A stretch of DNA of 64,000 nucleotides, taken from the NCBI RefSeq assembly GCF_031877795.1, contig NC_133939.1:4569698-4633697 (forward strand). The letters run 5' to 3'. This document shows, piece by piece, positions 1-12,700 of the stretch. Made by a program: the position numbers and the translations under genes. This DNA comes from Strix aluco. Its lineage: Eukaryota; Chordata; Aves; Strigiformes; Strigidae. Numbering within the stretch: position 1 is the stretch's first letter; each line of letters begins with the position of its first letter. The notes under the pieces are model-generated. The model searched no databases. It had not been told where the DNA came from and saw nothing but the letters and a program-made list of their open reading frames with translations.

Positions 1-521
1 TGAAGCAAATCTTTGGCAAAACTAATTATGTTCCCAAGGGATGGAAAAGGTCCGTGTTATGAGTATCAGTTTGCCCATACATGAGGCAAGACATTTGTGT
101 GGGTAGGTGTTCTGGTTCAAAGGGGAAATACGAAAGAGCAGATTTTGATGCTTTGCTGTTTATGGGGCAGAATGACAGAGTGACCAGCATGAGAAGAAAT
201 AGCATTGTCCTTGTTCTATGGTGTTGCTGAATTGCAGAGCATGTTGTCTTGTGGTTCAACAGTGTAGCATAATCCACAGCTGCGTACATAAAATGCACAG
301 AAACTACATAAAAGCAGATGTGACGTGTCCTGAATTTGCAATGTTTGGTATTGCAGAAATGTTTTAATTGGCTACTGAGGACATGCATTTTTATCCCTGC
401 GTTATAATTTGGTAGTTGGTGGCTTTTAATTTTTTTTCCTAATTGCTGAAAGCACAGACTATTTTCACCTGCTCGGTATGCCATGCTGTTAAAAAGTATT
501 TGTTATTCATTATATTTTCAG
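1..521 (+). other. PPP2R3A: PPP2R3A intron (partial, 3' end)
   Basis: This is the tail of the intron before the first exon in the window. It ends in a pyrimidine-rich stretch and an AG at 520-521. No gene, repeat or RNA is recognised in it. Confidence 0.85.
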
Positions 522-782
522 GTTCAAAGTAAACAAGAGAAGAAACCTGGAACTTCATCCCCAGTCCCTTTGAACTCCGTGGTTAGCCCTTACACTCTTC
601 TGCCTGTGAATAAAGCCACCAGCAGTACCCCTTTGTCGATAAACATTCCACGTTTCTACTTCCCTAAAGGACTTCCGAATGTCTTCACTAATCATGAAGA
701 AATCATTGCCAGGATTGAAGAAGCCTTTACAGAGTTTGAAGATGAGAAAGCAAACATCTGTGAAATGGGGAAAATTGCTAAG
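522..782 (+). CDS. PPP2R3A: PPP2R3A exon a (87 codons)
   Basis: Phase 0 at both ends, with acceptor TTTTCAG and donor AAG|GTAACT. It encodes residues 1-87 of the visible part. A Ser/Pro-rich, probably disordered linker is followed by SINIPRFYFPKGLP and the helical start of the conserved B'' core (NHEEIIARIEEAFTEFEDEK), ending EMGKIAK. The linker is the fastest-evolving part of the family; the IPRFYFP motif is strongly conserved. Confidence 0.93.
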
Positions 783-3700
783 GTAACTATTCTCTAGGCT
801 TTTCATTTTTTGAAGAGAAAGACTGAAACTAAAACTCATAAAGTATCTCACAGCTGTTCTCATTTTTAGTGAAAAAAGAACAAATATCCTTTTGCTTTGA
901 ATGTTTTTGTTTAGATTAAGAATAGTAGATAAAAATGAGCTCAGTGTGCTGTTCGTCACATCTGATGTGTATGCTCTTTCTTGCTTTGATTTGCAAAATG
1001 ATTCTTTCAGATTTCTTACCAAATCCAAATTGCATTTTTGCTTTTCTGTTCCTCCATAGTTATGCTCAGAAGAGACAGCAGAAACTTAGTCTGCCTCTGT
1101 GGCTTCAGGTAGTGCCACCTGCCTTCTTTGTGGTTAGCTGTCCCACTAATCTGGCCATATGTATGCTGTTGCAGTGTTGCCTGAGAAAGCAGTTTCCAAC
1201 CTACGCCTCCTTGGACATAGAAGGAGGGAAATGTTTAGTCAACCCTCAGCCACCGAGATGTGTATGTTCAATATCCATAATGCAGGTGTCAGCAGACTTG
1301 GAGTTGTTACAGCCTGCTAATGAGTTCTTGGCTTCAGGGAACAAAACACAGCACTTGTGTGGGAGCACGATGCAGATGGGTGGTTCTATTTTCCTCTCCT
1401 TCAACCATGGTTTTTAGTAATGCTGATCTAAAACTAGCAGTTGTCAGACGTATCTCATATGTTCAGTTTGCCCTGAATGCATCTTTGGCACTGTAGATTG
1501 AGCAACGATGTTCTGTCCAAGAGGAGCACTTGTTTTCCAAGAAGGAAGATCCTTCTCAAAGGAGAGAGTAGGTTGGCTTTTTGTTTGTTTTTAGAGGAAT
1601 TGAATGGCATTATTTGTAAACCATCTCTGAAAACATAAACCGAAAAACTTCTTTGCTTGACCGAAAAAAGGCTTGAAACTGGTTTTATGACAAGACAGGC
1701 AACAGTGTGTGGCCTGTCATGTTCAAACTGGGAAAAGCTGGAGTGTGGTGTGGAAGAGACCTCTGCCTTTCTGTCTGGTCTCTGCATCTGTATCTACGTG
1801 GATGTGCTCTGTGCCATCTAACTATTGTAAGGCTTGCTTCTGTTCCATGGGATTATTAATAACGGTATCAGTTTGGGGGCTCTGAAATCAATGCAGGAGA
1901 ACCAGCTACACAAAACAGCAGAAGGGAAATGTCATTCCTCAGAGCAGCTAAACAGCTGTAGAAATACAGTCACCTGGCAGAGGGGTGGCTAAATCCGAAA
2001 GCAGTTCTTATGCTGATTGGGGTTCCCAAGGAAACATGCAGACCCAGACAAAAAGTTGAGAATGGACTCGCAGGATAGTTGTGCTTAGAAGAGTTGAAAC
2101 AGGTTTTGTGGGGAAGGCAGAAATGATGCCTCAACTACTGCAAAATACTCCTCCTTCCATTTGGTGTGATGTCCTTCTTCCCCGTGCCTGCCCTAAATCA
2201 GCTGTACTCCCTCCAAGCCTGTGTTTTGCAGATGTTCTGGTATCTTGTCCAGAGTCATGAAGGTGGCTGGAAAGATCTTTGTGGTAAAGAGGTTTCTTGA
2301 AGGTGTCAGTAGCTGAATGTTTGAAGCCATTTTCAACTCTGCTTTTCTGAGGCATTAGAGAATGCTTGAGCTTTCATTGATTACCACTCTGAAAGCTAGC
2401 AGCCTCTGCAGAAACTAGTGAAAAAGTTGCGTTTAGGGAGTCCTTTTGCTGGAATCAGCCTTTTTCTGCTTGTGTTCTCATTTTTTTGTTACCCTGCTGA
2501 GATCTAGCGGTGTTGGGAAAACGGCCTGTTCTGGGTGTGAGGCACTGCACTGAAAACTACAGGATGAGAATTGTTTCACCTTCAGGCATTTAATAAATAA
2601 TTGTCTATAATTAGAATTGAAGTTCCCTTGCTGTCAATGAGAAGTCAGCCCATATAGAGAATGGGCCATCCTTTTTGAAGGTATGTCAGTGAGGTAGCCG
2701 GTGGGAGTCCTCTTCTGGAAGGCAGTGCCCATGTCTCTCCACTTCACAGGTTATCTTGCTAAACAGTTCAGTCAAAGACAGAGCTTCAGAGCTTAATAGT
2801 CTGTAATCCTTTTCCTAGTGTGACAGGACGTATTTCTCAGCTACTTAAAAAGTCATATGGTAAAGTAGAAAGTTATTGGTGGATTCTGAACCTGGGCACA
2901 CAGTAAATAGCTTTTTGACTAACCTGTGCTGTTACCACTTCCCTTATGTAAAAGTCTCAATGGTAAATTCAGTGTGTAAACAAGCAGGTTCTTGTGACTG
3001 CTTTTGTATTCCTCTTTGTTCTGGTGTTTTGTTACAGATATGTGGCTGCCCACTCTACTGGAAAGCACCTATGTTCAGTGCATCAGGAGGAGAAAGGACA
3101 GGATGTGTATCTGTACACTCGTTTGTATCTATGTGGAGAAAGTGAGTATAGCAAAAGCAACATTCACTTTCTGGAAAAAAAGAACAACCTGCCATAGAAG
3201 TCTCTTTTTTTTTCTTTTTCTTTTCTTCCACCAGACTTTAAAAAATCATTGTCTTTTCTTTAGAAGAAAATAAATGTCTTGAAAATCTCCATCAGCTTAA
3301 GTTTTCTTCCCCAAAACTCCCTGAACACTTGTTTCCATGCAGCATCAACAAACTTTGAAGCAGTTGTATAGATGATGAGATGTGTTGGTCTGTTTGGCAT
3401 ATAAAATATATTAACGCACTCCCTAGAAATGTCAGCTATTCTGAGATAGCTGATAGATGTCAGTGGATTTTGGATATATTTATCTCAGGCCTTATTGCTG
3501 CTACACTAGGGCATTAAGTGAGTGACATTTGGGAATGGGGAGAGGAGGCGTGTGATAATGTTATAGGACAGGAAGAAGGAATGTAAAATAAAGAAGCATC
3601 ATACAGGTGGATGCTCTGGGGTTTTTAATAGTTACTACCTTCCTCAAGCATGCTGTATAATAAATCTGTGGGGTTTGACAGTCATTTCCACATACCATTG

Positions 3701-6700
3701 TCAAGGCTTCTTCTTGAAATACAGAGCTCTGGATATATTGTGCTTGGAGTCAGAGGTGTGAGATGGAACAGACTTGCTCTCTTGCCTAATCTTTTTCCCT
3801 CCAGGGCAATTCAGGCTTTAGTCTACTTTGTGAAACACCTGAACAATGTCTCCATCTCATATCCAGAGAGAGTTCTAATTTTTGACGTAAATTTTGACTC
3901 TTCAGATTCTTGAAGTAGCCTTTAACCCTGAGTTCCCAAGTATTTCCTGTGATGATAATGTCAAAACAGCTTCTAGTTACCCTGGCAAAATTGCAAAAAT
4001 GTTAGGGGTGACTGTGATCAGTAAGTTTTTCTTGACACAGACAACATTTTTTTCCTTCCCTAGGTTCCTCCAATTACTCCTAATTAATCCCTCGTGTATG
4101 ATACCACATATTTTCACTCCTCTGACTTTCACATCCTTCAGATATTTGCAGACCATGGTCATGCCCCTCTTCTGTATTCTTTTAACCACACTATTTCCAA
4201 GCCAAGTTTTGTATGCTTCTCTTGGTTTAGTTGCTCATTTAGAAAGACTTTTTTCCCCTCCTCTTTCCCCCTGACAGTTACAATTTTTTTTCTGGAAACA
4301 TGATGGACAAAAAGAAATGTAGTGTTCATGGTAAAGTTAGACTACAGCTATCTGGACACAGCTGTAACTTTAGAACAGGTATCTTTAGTTGCTGAAGCCT
4401 GTTTTCAAGCATCTTAGTAGATGACCTGACTCTAAAATGCTACATGCTCACTGATCTCATGTGAAATCAATAGGAATTGCTGGGTATAGAATAATTCTGA
4501 AAATCCAGTCTTTTAGTTTGTTGCTAAAACATGGCTTTGGGGTTTCTCTTTATGTGCCTGATCTATTTTTTTTTTTAAACATTAACACCTCTTCTCTGCA
4601 TCTCATTTAGAAGGTATCTGTTAATTGACAGCATGATATGAATGTGCAGCTACAGGATTGCTTGTCAGCCACTAAATATTTTTCTTTTTTTTCCTTTTTT
4701 TTTTTTTTTTCTCCCCTGGAAGACTTGTTTTAAAAAACCCTTTATTTGTAAAGTCTGCTTTTGGTAAAGAGTGATGAGGCCAGAATTAGTGGCAAGGCGG
4801 TTAGTGTGATTTCTGAAGGATAATTACAGGCACTATGTTTCAATGTAAGTTCATACACTTTCAGGAGAGGAGGGGGGTTGAATAATCACTCATAGTAAAT
4901 AATTAACAGTGCATTTGTATTTTCACAGTTAATTAGAGAATACAGGGTAATTTTCCAAGTAACTTATCGTTTCCCTTATACTATATGAACAACTTAGTGT
5001 TTGATATATCCAAATGTTCTCTTCTGTTACAGGCATGCAGTAGTGATTTGGTAAATGTCATGGAGTTTCTGTTTTCATGAGTATTTCTGTTCAGAGGGAA
5101 TTAAGGAATCGTGATACCTTTGACCAGCATAGTATTTTGTATTAGAAGAAAGCAGATACAAGAATCAGTGTTGTTGATGCAAACTGTCAACCTAAGGAAT
5201 GAGTTTACAGGCTTCTCTAAATACTCAGCCCTGCTAATTCATTCATTAGGCTGTTCTTCATGACTTCAGTGCACAAGGGATGGTCTTTTTTCCCCTTCTG
5301 GGAGTGATTTTTCTGGTTGAAAATTCAGTCACTGTAGTTTGGCAATACCCTCAAATATTGAAATACGGTAAAGGATTAAATTGGAGAGCATGTCTGTTAG
5401 GCATCCCATTGAGTTGATCCTGTTGACTTCAAATGAGATCAATGAGCACGCAGCGTTTTAAAAAGTCAGGTTACTTACGAAGATGCTGTGGAATCAAAGA
5501 GAGACCAGTCTTCAGTAAGCAACCTTGTTTACGACAGCAATGTGAACATGAAAAGAAGCTCCCCTGGGTGGAAGTACCTTGGTGCTACTGAAAGATATTG
5601 AAGAAGATGGGTGCTGGTAGTCTGAGGTCAACTTTGCATAACTCACAGTGTAGATGTATTGTGTAAAATGTGATAAGACACTTCATAATCCGTCTACAGA
5701 CACATGATTGTCCTGTGAGATACAAAGTGGTTGGAGTAACTCTTCATCTCTCTCATAGAATCCTACGTAACTGCCACGATGACGCGTCCCGATTCACATA
5801 CCTTTTAGCGAAGCCTAGCTGTGACTACCTAGAACAGGAGGACTTCATCCTGCTGCTTCAGGTACCTGCAACAGCTCAGCGGTGAATGGATGGGGAGAGC
5901 GCTATGTTTATTTTGTAAATTCTTTATTTTCATGTCTTTAAATGTTTACCAAGAACATGCAGACCTTTGGTTTGAACAGCACCTGGGTGGGGTTTATTTT
6001 GGAATGAAATATAAATAAGCATTTTAAGTGGACTGTGTTGCATAAGTGCCAACGAGCTATATATCTTGCTAAATTGAGAATTGTCAAAGCTGCAGTCTAT
6101 TGTTAGGATTCATATTTATCAGTGCCTGGTGACCAGGCTGAAATTTGCCCTGTTTCTCTCGGTGGTTATTGGGAAAAACGCATGGTGCTGTTGATACTCA
6201 AGCGCAACATAAAATCTTGCTAGAAAAGTTGTAGAAATTTCTTGACAACTATAAATTTCTCTAGCAAGACTACCAGATACAATATCATAGGGAAATCTTT
6301 GCAAAATATTTGCTGTTCCAGTTGTTCTGTATATGCCTGTAAACCTGCTAGTGCCAAAGTCTCGCTGCTAATTTATTTTTTCCTAATATTCAGGCTAAAT
6401 CTGTACATCCTGATTTCATTTCTTTCTTTTCCTTTCATTCGCATGTGATATTTTTAACAAAGCAAAGTATCATTCTTTAATGACATGTGGCTGTTTAGGC
6501 AGGCTCTGGATAGGTTTAGAGCTTCTATATAGTTTGTCCGTGAATCGGGTCTATCTCCTCCTCTGATCATCCGTTGATACGTTGGAGCTTTTCCACATAT
6601 CCTTGGATTTCTCACACTGTGTTGCCCTCTATGCAAAAACTCTGTGGAGATGCTACTTTGGGGAAAGATTTTGCCTCTGCACTGGATGCTTCTGTGTCTC

Positions 6701-9700
6701 AAACAAAACTGGGACTGTGATGAGTAAATTTGCTCGTGTTCCTTTTTGTCTTCACTGGGCACACTGCCTTTTCTGATTGCAGCTCTGATTTTTAGCTGCT
6801 GGTGCAATCAAAGGCGTGTACAATCTTGTTTGTCAGTCAACCAGAGGCTAGCAATGTTACACCATCATATTAGACTTCAAGTTAAACTGGCCAAAATTTG
6901 CTGATATCATACCCCTAAGGGCACTGTGTCCACTCTATCCCTTTGCCATGTCATGGTATAGATAAAACAAAATTTTGAAAACTCTTAAGTGCAGTCAGAC
7001 ATGTAGAAATTACGCAAACATTGATTCATACAGTATCTGAACTGATACATTCAGGGTCTGAGCAGTTTCTCCACATTTTTGGTCATGCGTTTCCTGGCAA
7101 ATTTGGCATCATGAGCCAGTGTTTGGCTTCCAAAAAGCTAATCTTGAGAAAGAGGCATCTTCACAGATAGTTCAAGTAAATTTTGGAAAAGCACTGATCA
7201 TATATCTATGCATTCTGAGGCTCACAAGAGCTGTCATTGTTGTGGATGACATAAAAGGTAATTTTCTCAACCTTTCAGGGAATGCTTATTTCTGACACCT
7301 ATCTCTAATCAATGTTAATATCTTCAATGAATGGAGAAAAAAAAATATCTTGGAGAGGAGATAGTTGCATGGTCAACTAGTTTTTTTGTCTCATTCAATG
7401 AAAATGAGTTTTCATCTACTCACTAACTCTCTTCCTTTGTTTTTCTGTCCTTAAGTAAATCAAAATGGCCCAACAGGTGCGTATTGCCCGGAAAATGTAT
7501 TCTACTTATAATTCTAGAAGGTTCACTTTATAAATTAAAAGATGTCATTTCAGTTTTATTGTTAATGCTGCAAATACAGTTTCAAAAGTAAGCAAAAGTA
7601 TTGGTTTGTGAACCCAGTAACTTATAGACACTAAAAGGAGAAGAAAATCTATTTCATTTGGTCTTATCTTGCAGGATGTGGTGGAAACACACCCTGGCCT
7701 GACGTTCCTGAAAGATGCTCCGGAGTTCCATTCCCGGTATATTACAACGGTAGGCTCTCTCCTTTGGTCTCCTGCTTGTGATCCTGTTGTACCAACCCTC
7801 CCTTTGTGATTTGTCACTGTTCCCATCAGTGAATCCTTCAGTTATTTCAAATTAAAAAAAATAGGTGTGTCATATTACTGGCAATGAGTTACTTAAAGGA
7901 AAAATTAATCTGCCTGTGTGTACAAGAGGTTATTCAAAGGTTAATAATGATTCTTTCTGGTCTTAAGCAAATCTATAAAAACAACTTTTTTTGGCCTTTA
8001 ATCATGATGAAGGAAAATGAGAGGTCCTTCTTTGGTCTTTGAGAGCTGCTAATTTACCCCTAATTCTGAGACTTGGAAGGCTGTATGTTTGTAGATTTCT
8101 GTCACTTAGGCACAGAGAATCTGTGATTGTTCCGTGGTACAAAGCATCTGTTGCACACAGGGGCCTACCACCCAACTGTCCTGCCTCTCGCTCTTGCCAG
8201 AAAGCCTATCTAGTCTTTCTGAGTCTCTGAGCTTTTGTGACTACTGTTTGTTGTTGGGTTTTGTTCTGTCGCTTTGTTCCAACTTTGCAGTCAGCAGTTA
8301 GACCAGTGCTTTACCTGACTAAGTTGGTACTTTTTTTTTTTTTTAAGCCTTTAGCTTGTCTCGTGTTGGGCATGAATCTGGATAAAAGGTATGAATGTTA
8401 GGAAGTTCTATCTCTGCAGTGGTAAAAAAGTCAAATAAATGACAGACCTGATGGGAGCTGTATCCCAACAGGACTCTAGGGCTTAAAGTTTCTCCTGTTT
8501 GCTTGCCAGGGTCTGCATGGGGGCCAGCTGCACCACATACTGGCAGCTGGGAAATTACTGGCAGACACAGTTCCTTTCCTGTCAGGAGCAGATGGCAGAA
8601 AGACACTGTTGGTCTGGGCAAACCCTGAACTGTCACACTAATGTTTTATGGAAATGTATAACAAGAATCAATTTTAAATGTTTTAGATGTACTTGAACAT
8701 GACAGTGAACATCAGTGTTATCAACGTATTTAGTACCCATGGAGCAAGACAACAGATACATTAAATGTAGTAACTGGCCAGAATAGGGGCAACAATGGCC
8801 AGGGAATTATGGAGGCACATGAATGGGTAAGTGTGGAAGGTGTCTGTGGCACATGTACTCTGGTATTTGGTGTTTAAAGTACATGGGGGTAAGAGCTGAA
8901 AGATTTAAGGTCACACTAGCATCAGTTTCTGACTGCAGTATCAAGCAGTTGTTCTTTGCTGGTGAGTGGATCAAGATGGAATTTGTGGTTGTGCTGGCTG
9001 TTGGCTGGTGGTGACAAAGGCAGTTCTGTGCATCTGCCTTTCCAGGTTCCTCTTAAGTCACATGCTGTTTCTGTATTTTTTATGGTCTAAAGGAGGGAAT
9101 AAAGGCAAGAAACAAATGTCTTTCTAGAGTAATCTGCCAAATGATTACCTTTGGTGTCCTGAAGCAGCAATTGCTGCACTTTCTGGACCTTATTGGGGTG
9201 GAACGCATGTTTTGGTCTGAGACACCAGCTGTGTGAAGCAGAGGTTCCATGTCATGGTTTGTGTCCAGAGGGCAACTGAGCACCAGCAGCTGCTCACTCG
9301 CCCCTTCCCCCTCAGGACTGGGAAGGAGAAAATACAACAAAAGGCTCAGGAATTGAGATAAGGATAGGGAGGGATGACTCACCAGTTATGGTCATGGGCA
9401 AAAGAGAGTCATTAGGAGAAGTAAAAGAATGTACATTTAATTCAAACACTAACACAACAACACTTAACAGAGTAGCATAGTGAGAAATACAACCCACCTC
9501 TCCCTTCTTCCCAGGCTCAGCTTTGCTCCCTATTTCTCTCTCTCTGCCCTGCAGCAGTGCAGTGTTAGAGGTTTGGGGGTGCAGTCAGTCCTGCTGCTCC
9601 TTCCTCCTCAGGGGCAGGACTCCTCACTCTCTTTCCCTGCTCCAGTGTGGGTTCCCCCTCATGGGAGACAGTCCTACATGAGCTTTCTCTGACGTGAGTC

Positions 9701-12700
9701 CTTCCCAGGGGCTGCAGCTCTGCCTGCACTGCTCCAGTGTAGGTCCCTCCCACAGGCTGCAGCCCTCCCAGCACCAGACTGCTCCAGCAGGGGCTGCCCT
9801 CAGAGTCTTCCCGACCTTCTTTGGGCGCAGCCCCCTGCTCCGGTGTGGGGTCCACCACGGGCTGCAGGTTGGCATCTGCTCCCCCGGTGACCTGCAGGGC
9901 ACAGCCTGTCCTCTCACCATGGGCTGCAGGGGGGTCTCTGCTCCGGTGCATCTCCCCAGCCGCCTCCTCCTTTCTTCCACTGACCTCGGTGTTTGCAGAT
10001 GTGTCTCCCTCACAACTCCAACTCCTCCTCCCAGGTTCCTCTTCTTAAACAGGTTATTGCAGAGGTGCAGCCACTGTCACTAATTGGCTCGGCCTTGGCC
10101 AGAGGTGGGTGCGACTTGGAGCTGGGGGAGCTTCGAGAAGCTTCTCACAGGGGCCACTGCTGTAGCCCCCTCCCCTGCTACCAAAATCCTGCCACACACA
10201 AACCTAACACATTCCAAGGTAACTGAAGGGCAGGCTGCTACTAAAAAAGGCAACACCTTTTCCTTCTGTCCTTTTCCACAGCTTCCCTTGTGCCTGGGAG
10301 AGGTCTTGTGTGACCACCATAAAGCAGTCACAGATCTGGACCCTTCATGAGTACATGAAGCTCTTCAGTAATTCTTGATTCTGCTTGTCTCCACTGTGTT
10401 TCCCTACTTCAGTCTGAGCCTTTAGGCACCCTTACTCACAATACTCTGACAGAGGTGACTTCCTAAGCTTGCTCCCAGGCAGCCAGGAAACAGTAGTGCT
10501 TGTGGTTGGGCCGAATGGTGTGTAGCTGCGAATCTTATAAAGCTGTGATGTCCTTCACAGACTCCTCGTGCTGGCAGGGCAATGCTGTTCTAGGTGTCTG
10601 TGCTGACAGGCGGATTCCTTCTGAGCTCAGCGTGCTTGGCCTTGGCAGATCACTGAGTTGGAGCAGAGTCAAGACCCTGGGAGACAGACAGTCTGTTGGG
10701 TCAGGTTGCTCCCATCTGGAGTGGCAGTACTTGGCCCGCCTCAGCAGTGGCTCTTCTCTCTGATACCAGGAGTTCCTGTTTCTCACATCTCCTTTCACAG
10801 AGTTTGGCACCTCTCTCTTTTTAAAGTTACAAAATTCAGTATTTCCACCAGGAGGTAATGAAGGAAAAAGCTTTGCCCTTGGATTTTGAGACTACTTGGA
10901 TCCTTTTGATCCTTTCAAGGTAGAGTGCCTTATACCTATTTACAGTGACAGAATGCTGTATTTGCTGCCAGGGCAAGAATTACATTTTATTTGTGTGTTA
11001 CAGATGAGGGCTGTAAGGAGACACTGGCTTTTGTGTTCATTGCTGGATACAGCATCACTTGGTTGAAATCACCTGGAGAGTAAGCTAACAGTCTAGTACG
11101 GGTAAGATGTGTATGCACGTTTCAATTTTTTGTTTGCCTACCTCTGCACCTTTTAGAGGTGCCTTTTGGATACAATAGGCTGTAATTTAATCTGTATCAG
11201 TATCTGTGAGCTGTTGTATTGCCAGTATACTAAACTACTTGTGTTTCTTTCAGCAGAGACAGACTTCTGAAGCTGGCGAAGGTGATGCAGAATATCACAT
11301 GGTGTTTATTGTAAAAGCTTTAAAATGTGACTTCTCCCAGAATATTCAAACAAGGCTCAGTTAGCACTGCATGCTGTTGTTGAAAAGCTGAGTCAACTAA
11401 AAAAACAATTTGGCAAAACATATTGCTTGTTGAAAAATGCTTCATCTTACGCAGTATTACCAATGTGAATGTACAAGGGGAGGATGGCCTACAGGATTTA
11501 ATAAAGCTTTGTGGGTTTTTCCAGAAATGGTATTGCTTTTGTTCTTTTATGGGAAGACTGGGGAAAGGTCTAGAACTGACCTGTCAGTGGTTTGGGTCCT
11601 GGAGGTAGATTACATGAGGATAATGGACAAATAGGAAGGGGCTCCCTGTTACAAAGGCATATGTACTGAATTCAAAATAAATAATCTTCTGTGCTGGGAA
11701 AAATGAAGCCAGTTATGGCTTTCAGTAAGGCATAACTGACAAGTGTGGCTTGAATGCTGTAAATCATCTCAGGCTGTGTAATTATGTTCTAGGATGTTTC
11801 CCAAATGCCTTTTTTGACAGCTTGATTTTCACAACCTGGAAAAGAGAGAAGTATTGACATTTTATACTGATAAATACACTATGTACTATCCATTGAAACT
11901 GGACCATTATTTGAATAATAAAGCCTGTACTGAGTGACTGGACATGGTAAAAGAGATCCCACTTTACCTCTGAATGCCTTATTTTCACAGCTAGGTGAGG
12001 AGAGAGCAGATGGAACATCTTTATCAATATGGTCTGATACAGGAACAGTTTCTTACATGTCATGATCAGGGGGATATTTTGTTGTCTTTTATTACCCTGC
12101 AGGCAAAGAAAAATTGCTGGTTGGGGTCTTTTTTTTTTTTTTTCAGATTCTTAGGGTTGTTATTTTTGAGTCCTTAGAATGGTGTGAAAACACTGTATCT
12201 TTAAGCATTGCTTCAAAGTTGTCAGGTGTGATAATGAGTTATGTACAAGGTGAGATTCACTTCATCCTCTGAGCTGTTGTGCAGTCTGGAAGCAAAGGCC
12301 AAATGAAGTCCAAAAATAGAGTCCAGAATGGCAGCAGCTGCCAGAGGCATTAAAGAAGAAACAAACATACAGCTTTTTCATTGTGCTTAAGACCAGAAAA
12401 GATCATTGTGATTACCTAGTCTGACCTCTTGCATTACACAGGCCATAGAACATTGCTCAGTGACTGCTATAGTTAGAACAGATTGTTTTGTTTTTAATTG
12501 AATTGACACCCAACTTTAGAAGGACATCTGTCTTTGAAGTCTGGAGTGATAAAGAGCATGCAGTGTTTCTTTGGGAGTTGTCCCAGTGGTTAAGCAATGG
12601 CAGTGTAAAAGTAGTGCATTCTTATCTGTCTGAATTGGGCTGATTTTCAGCTTCTGCTTATGTATTTCATGAGAGACAAAAAGTCCTCCTGCTGTCCCAT

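Noticed and set aside
555..1028. 157-codon minus-strand frame covering PPP2R3A exon a
   Set aside because: It is antisense to a recognised exon and shows no independent features.
9565..10083. Overlapping 128-129 codon frames on both strands
   Set aside because: They fall inside the solo LTR and result from its GC-rich tandem repeats.
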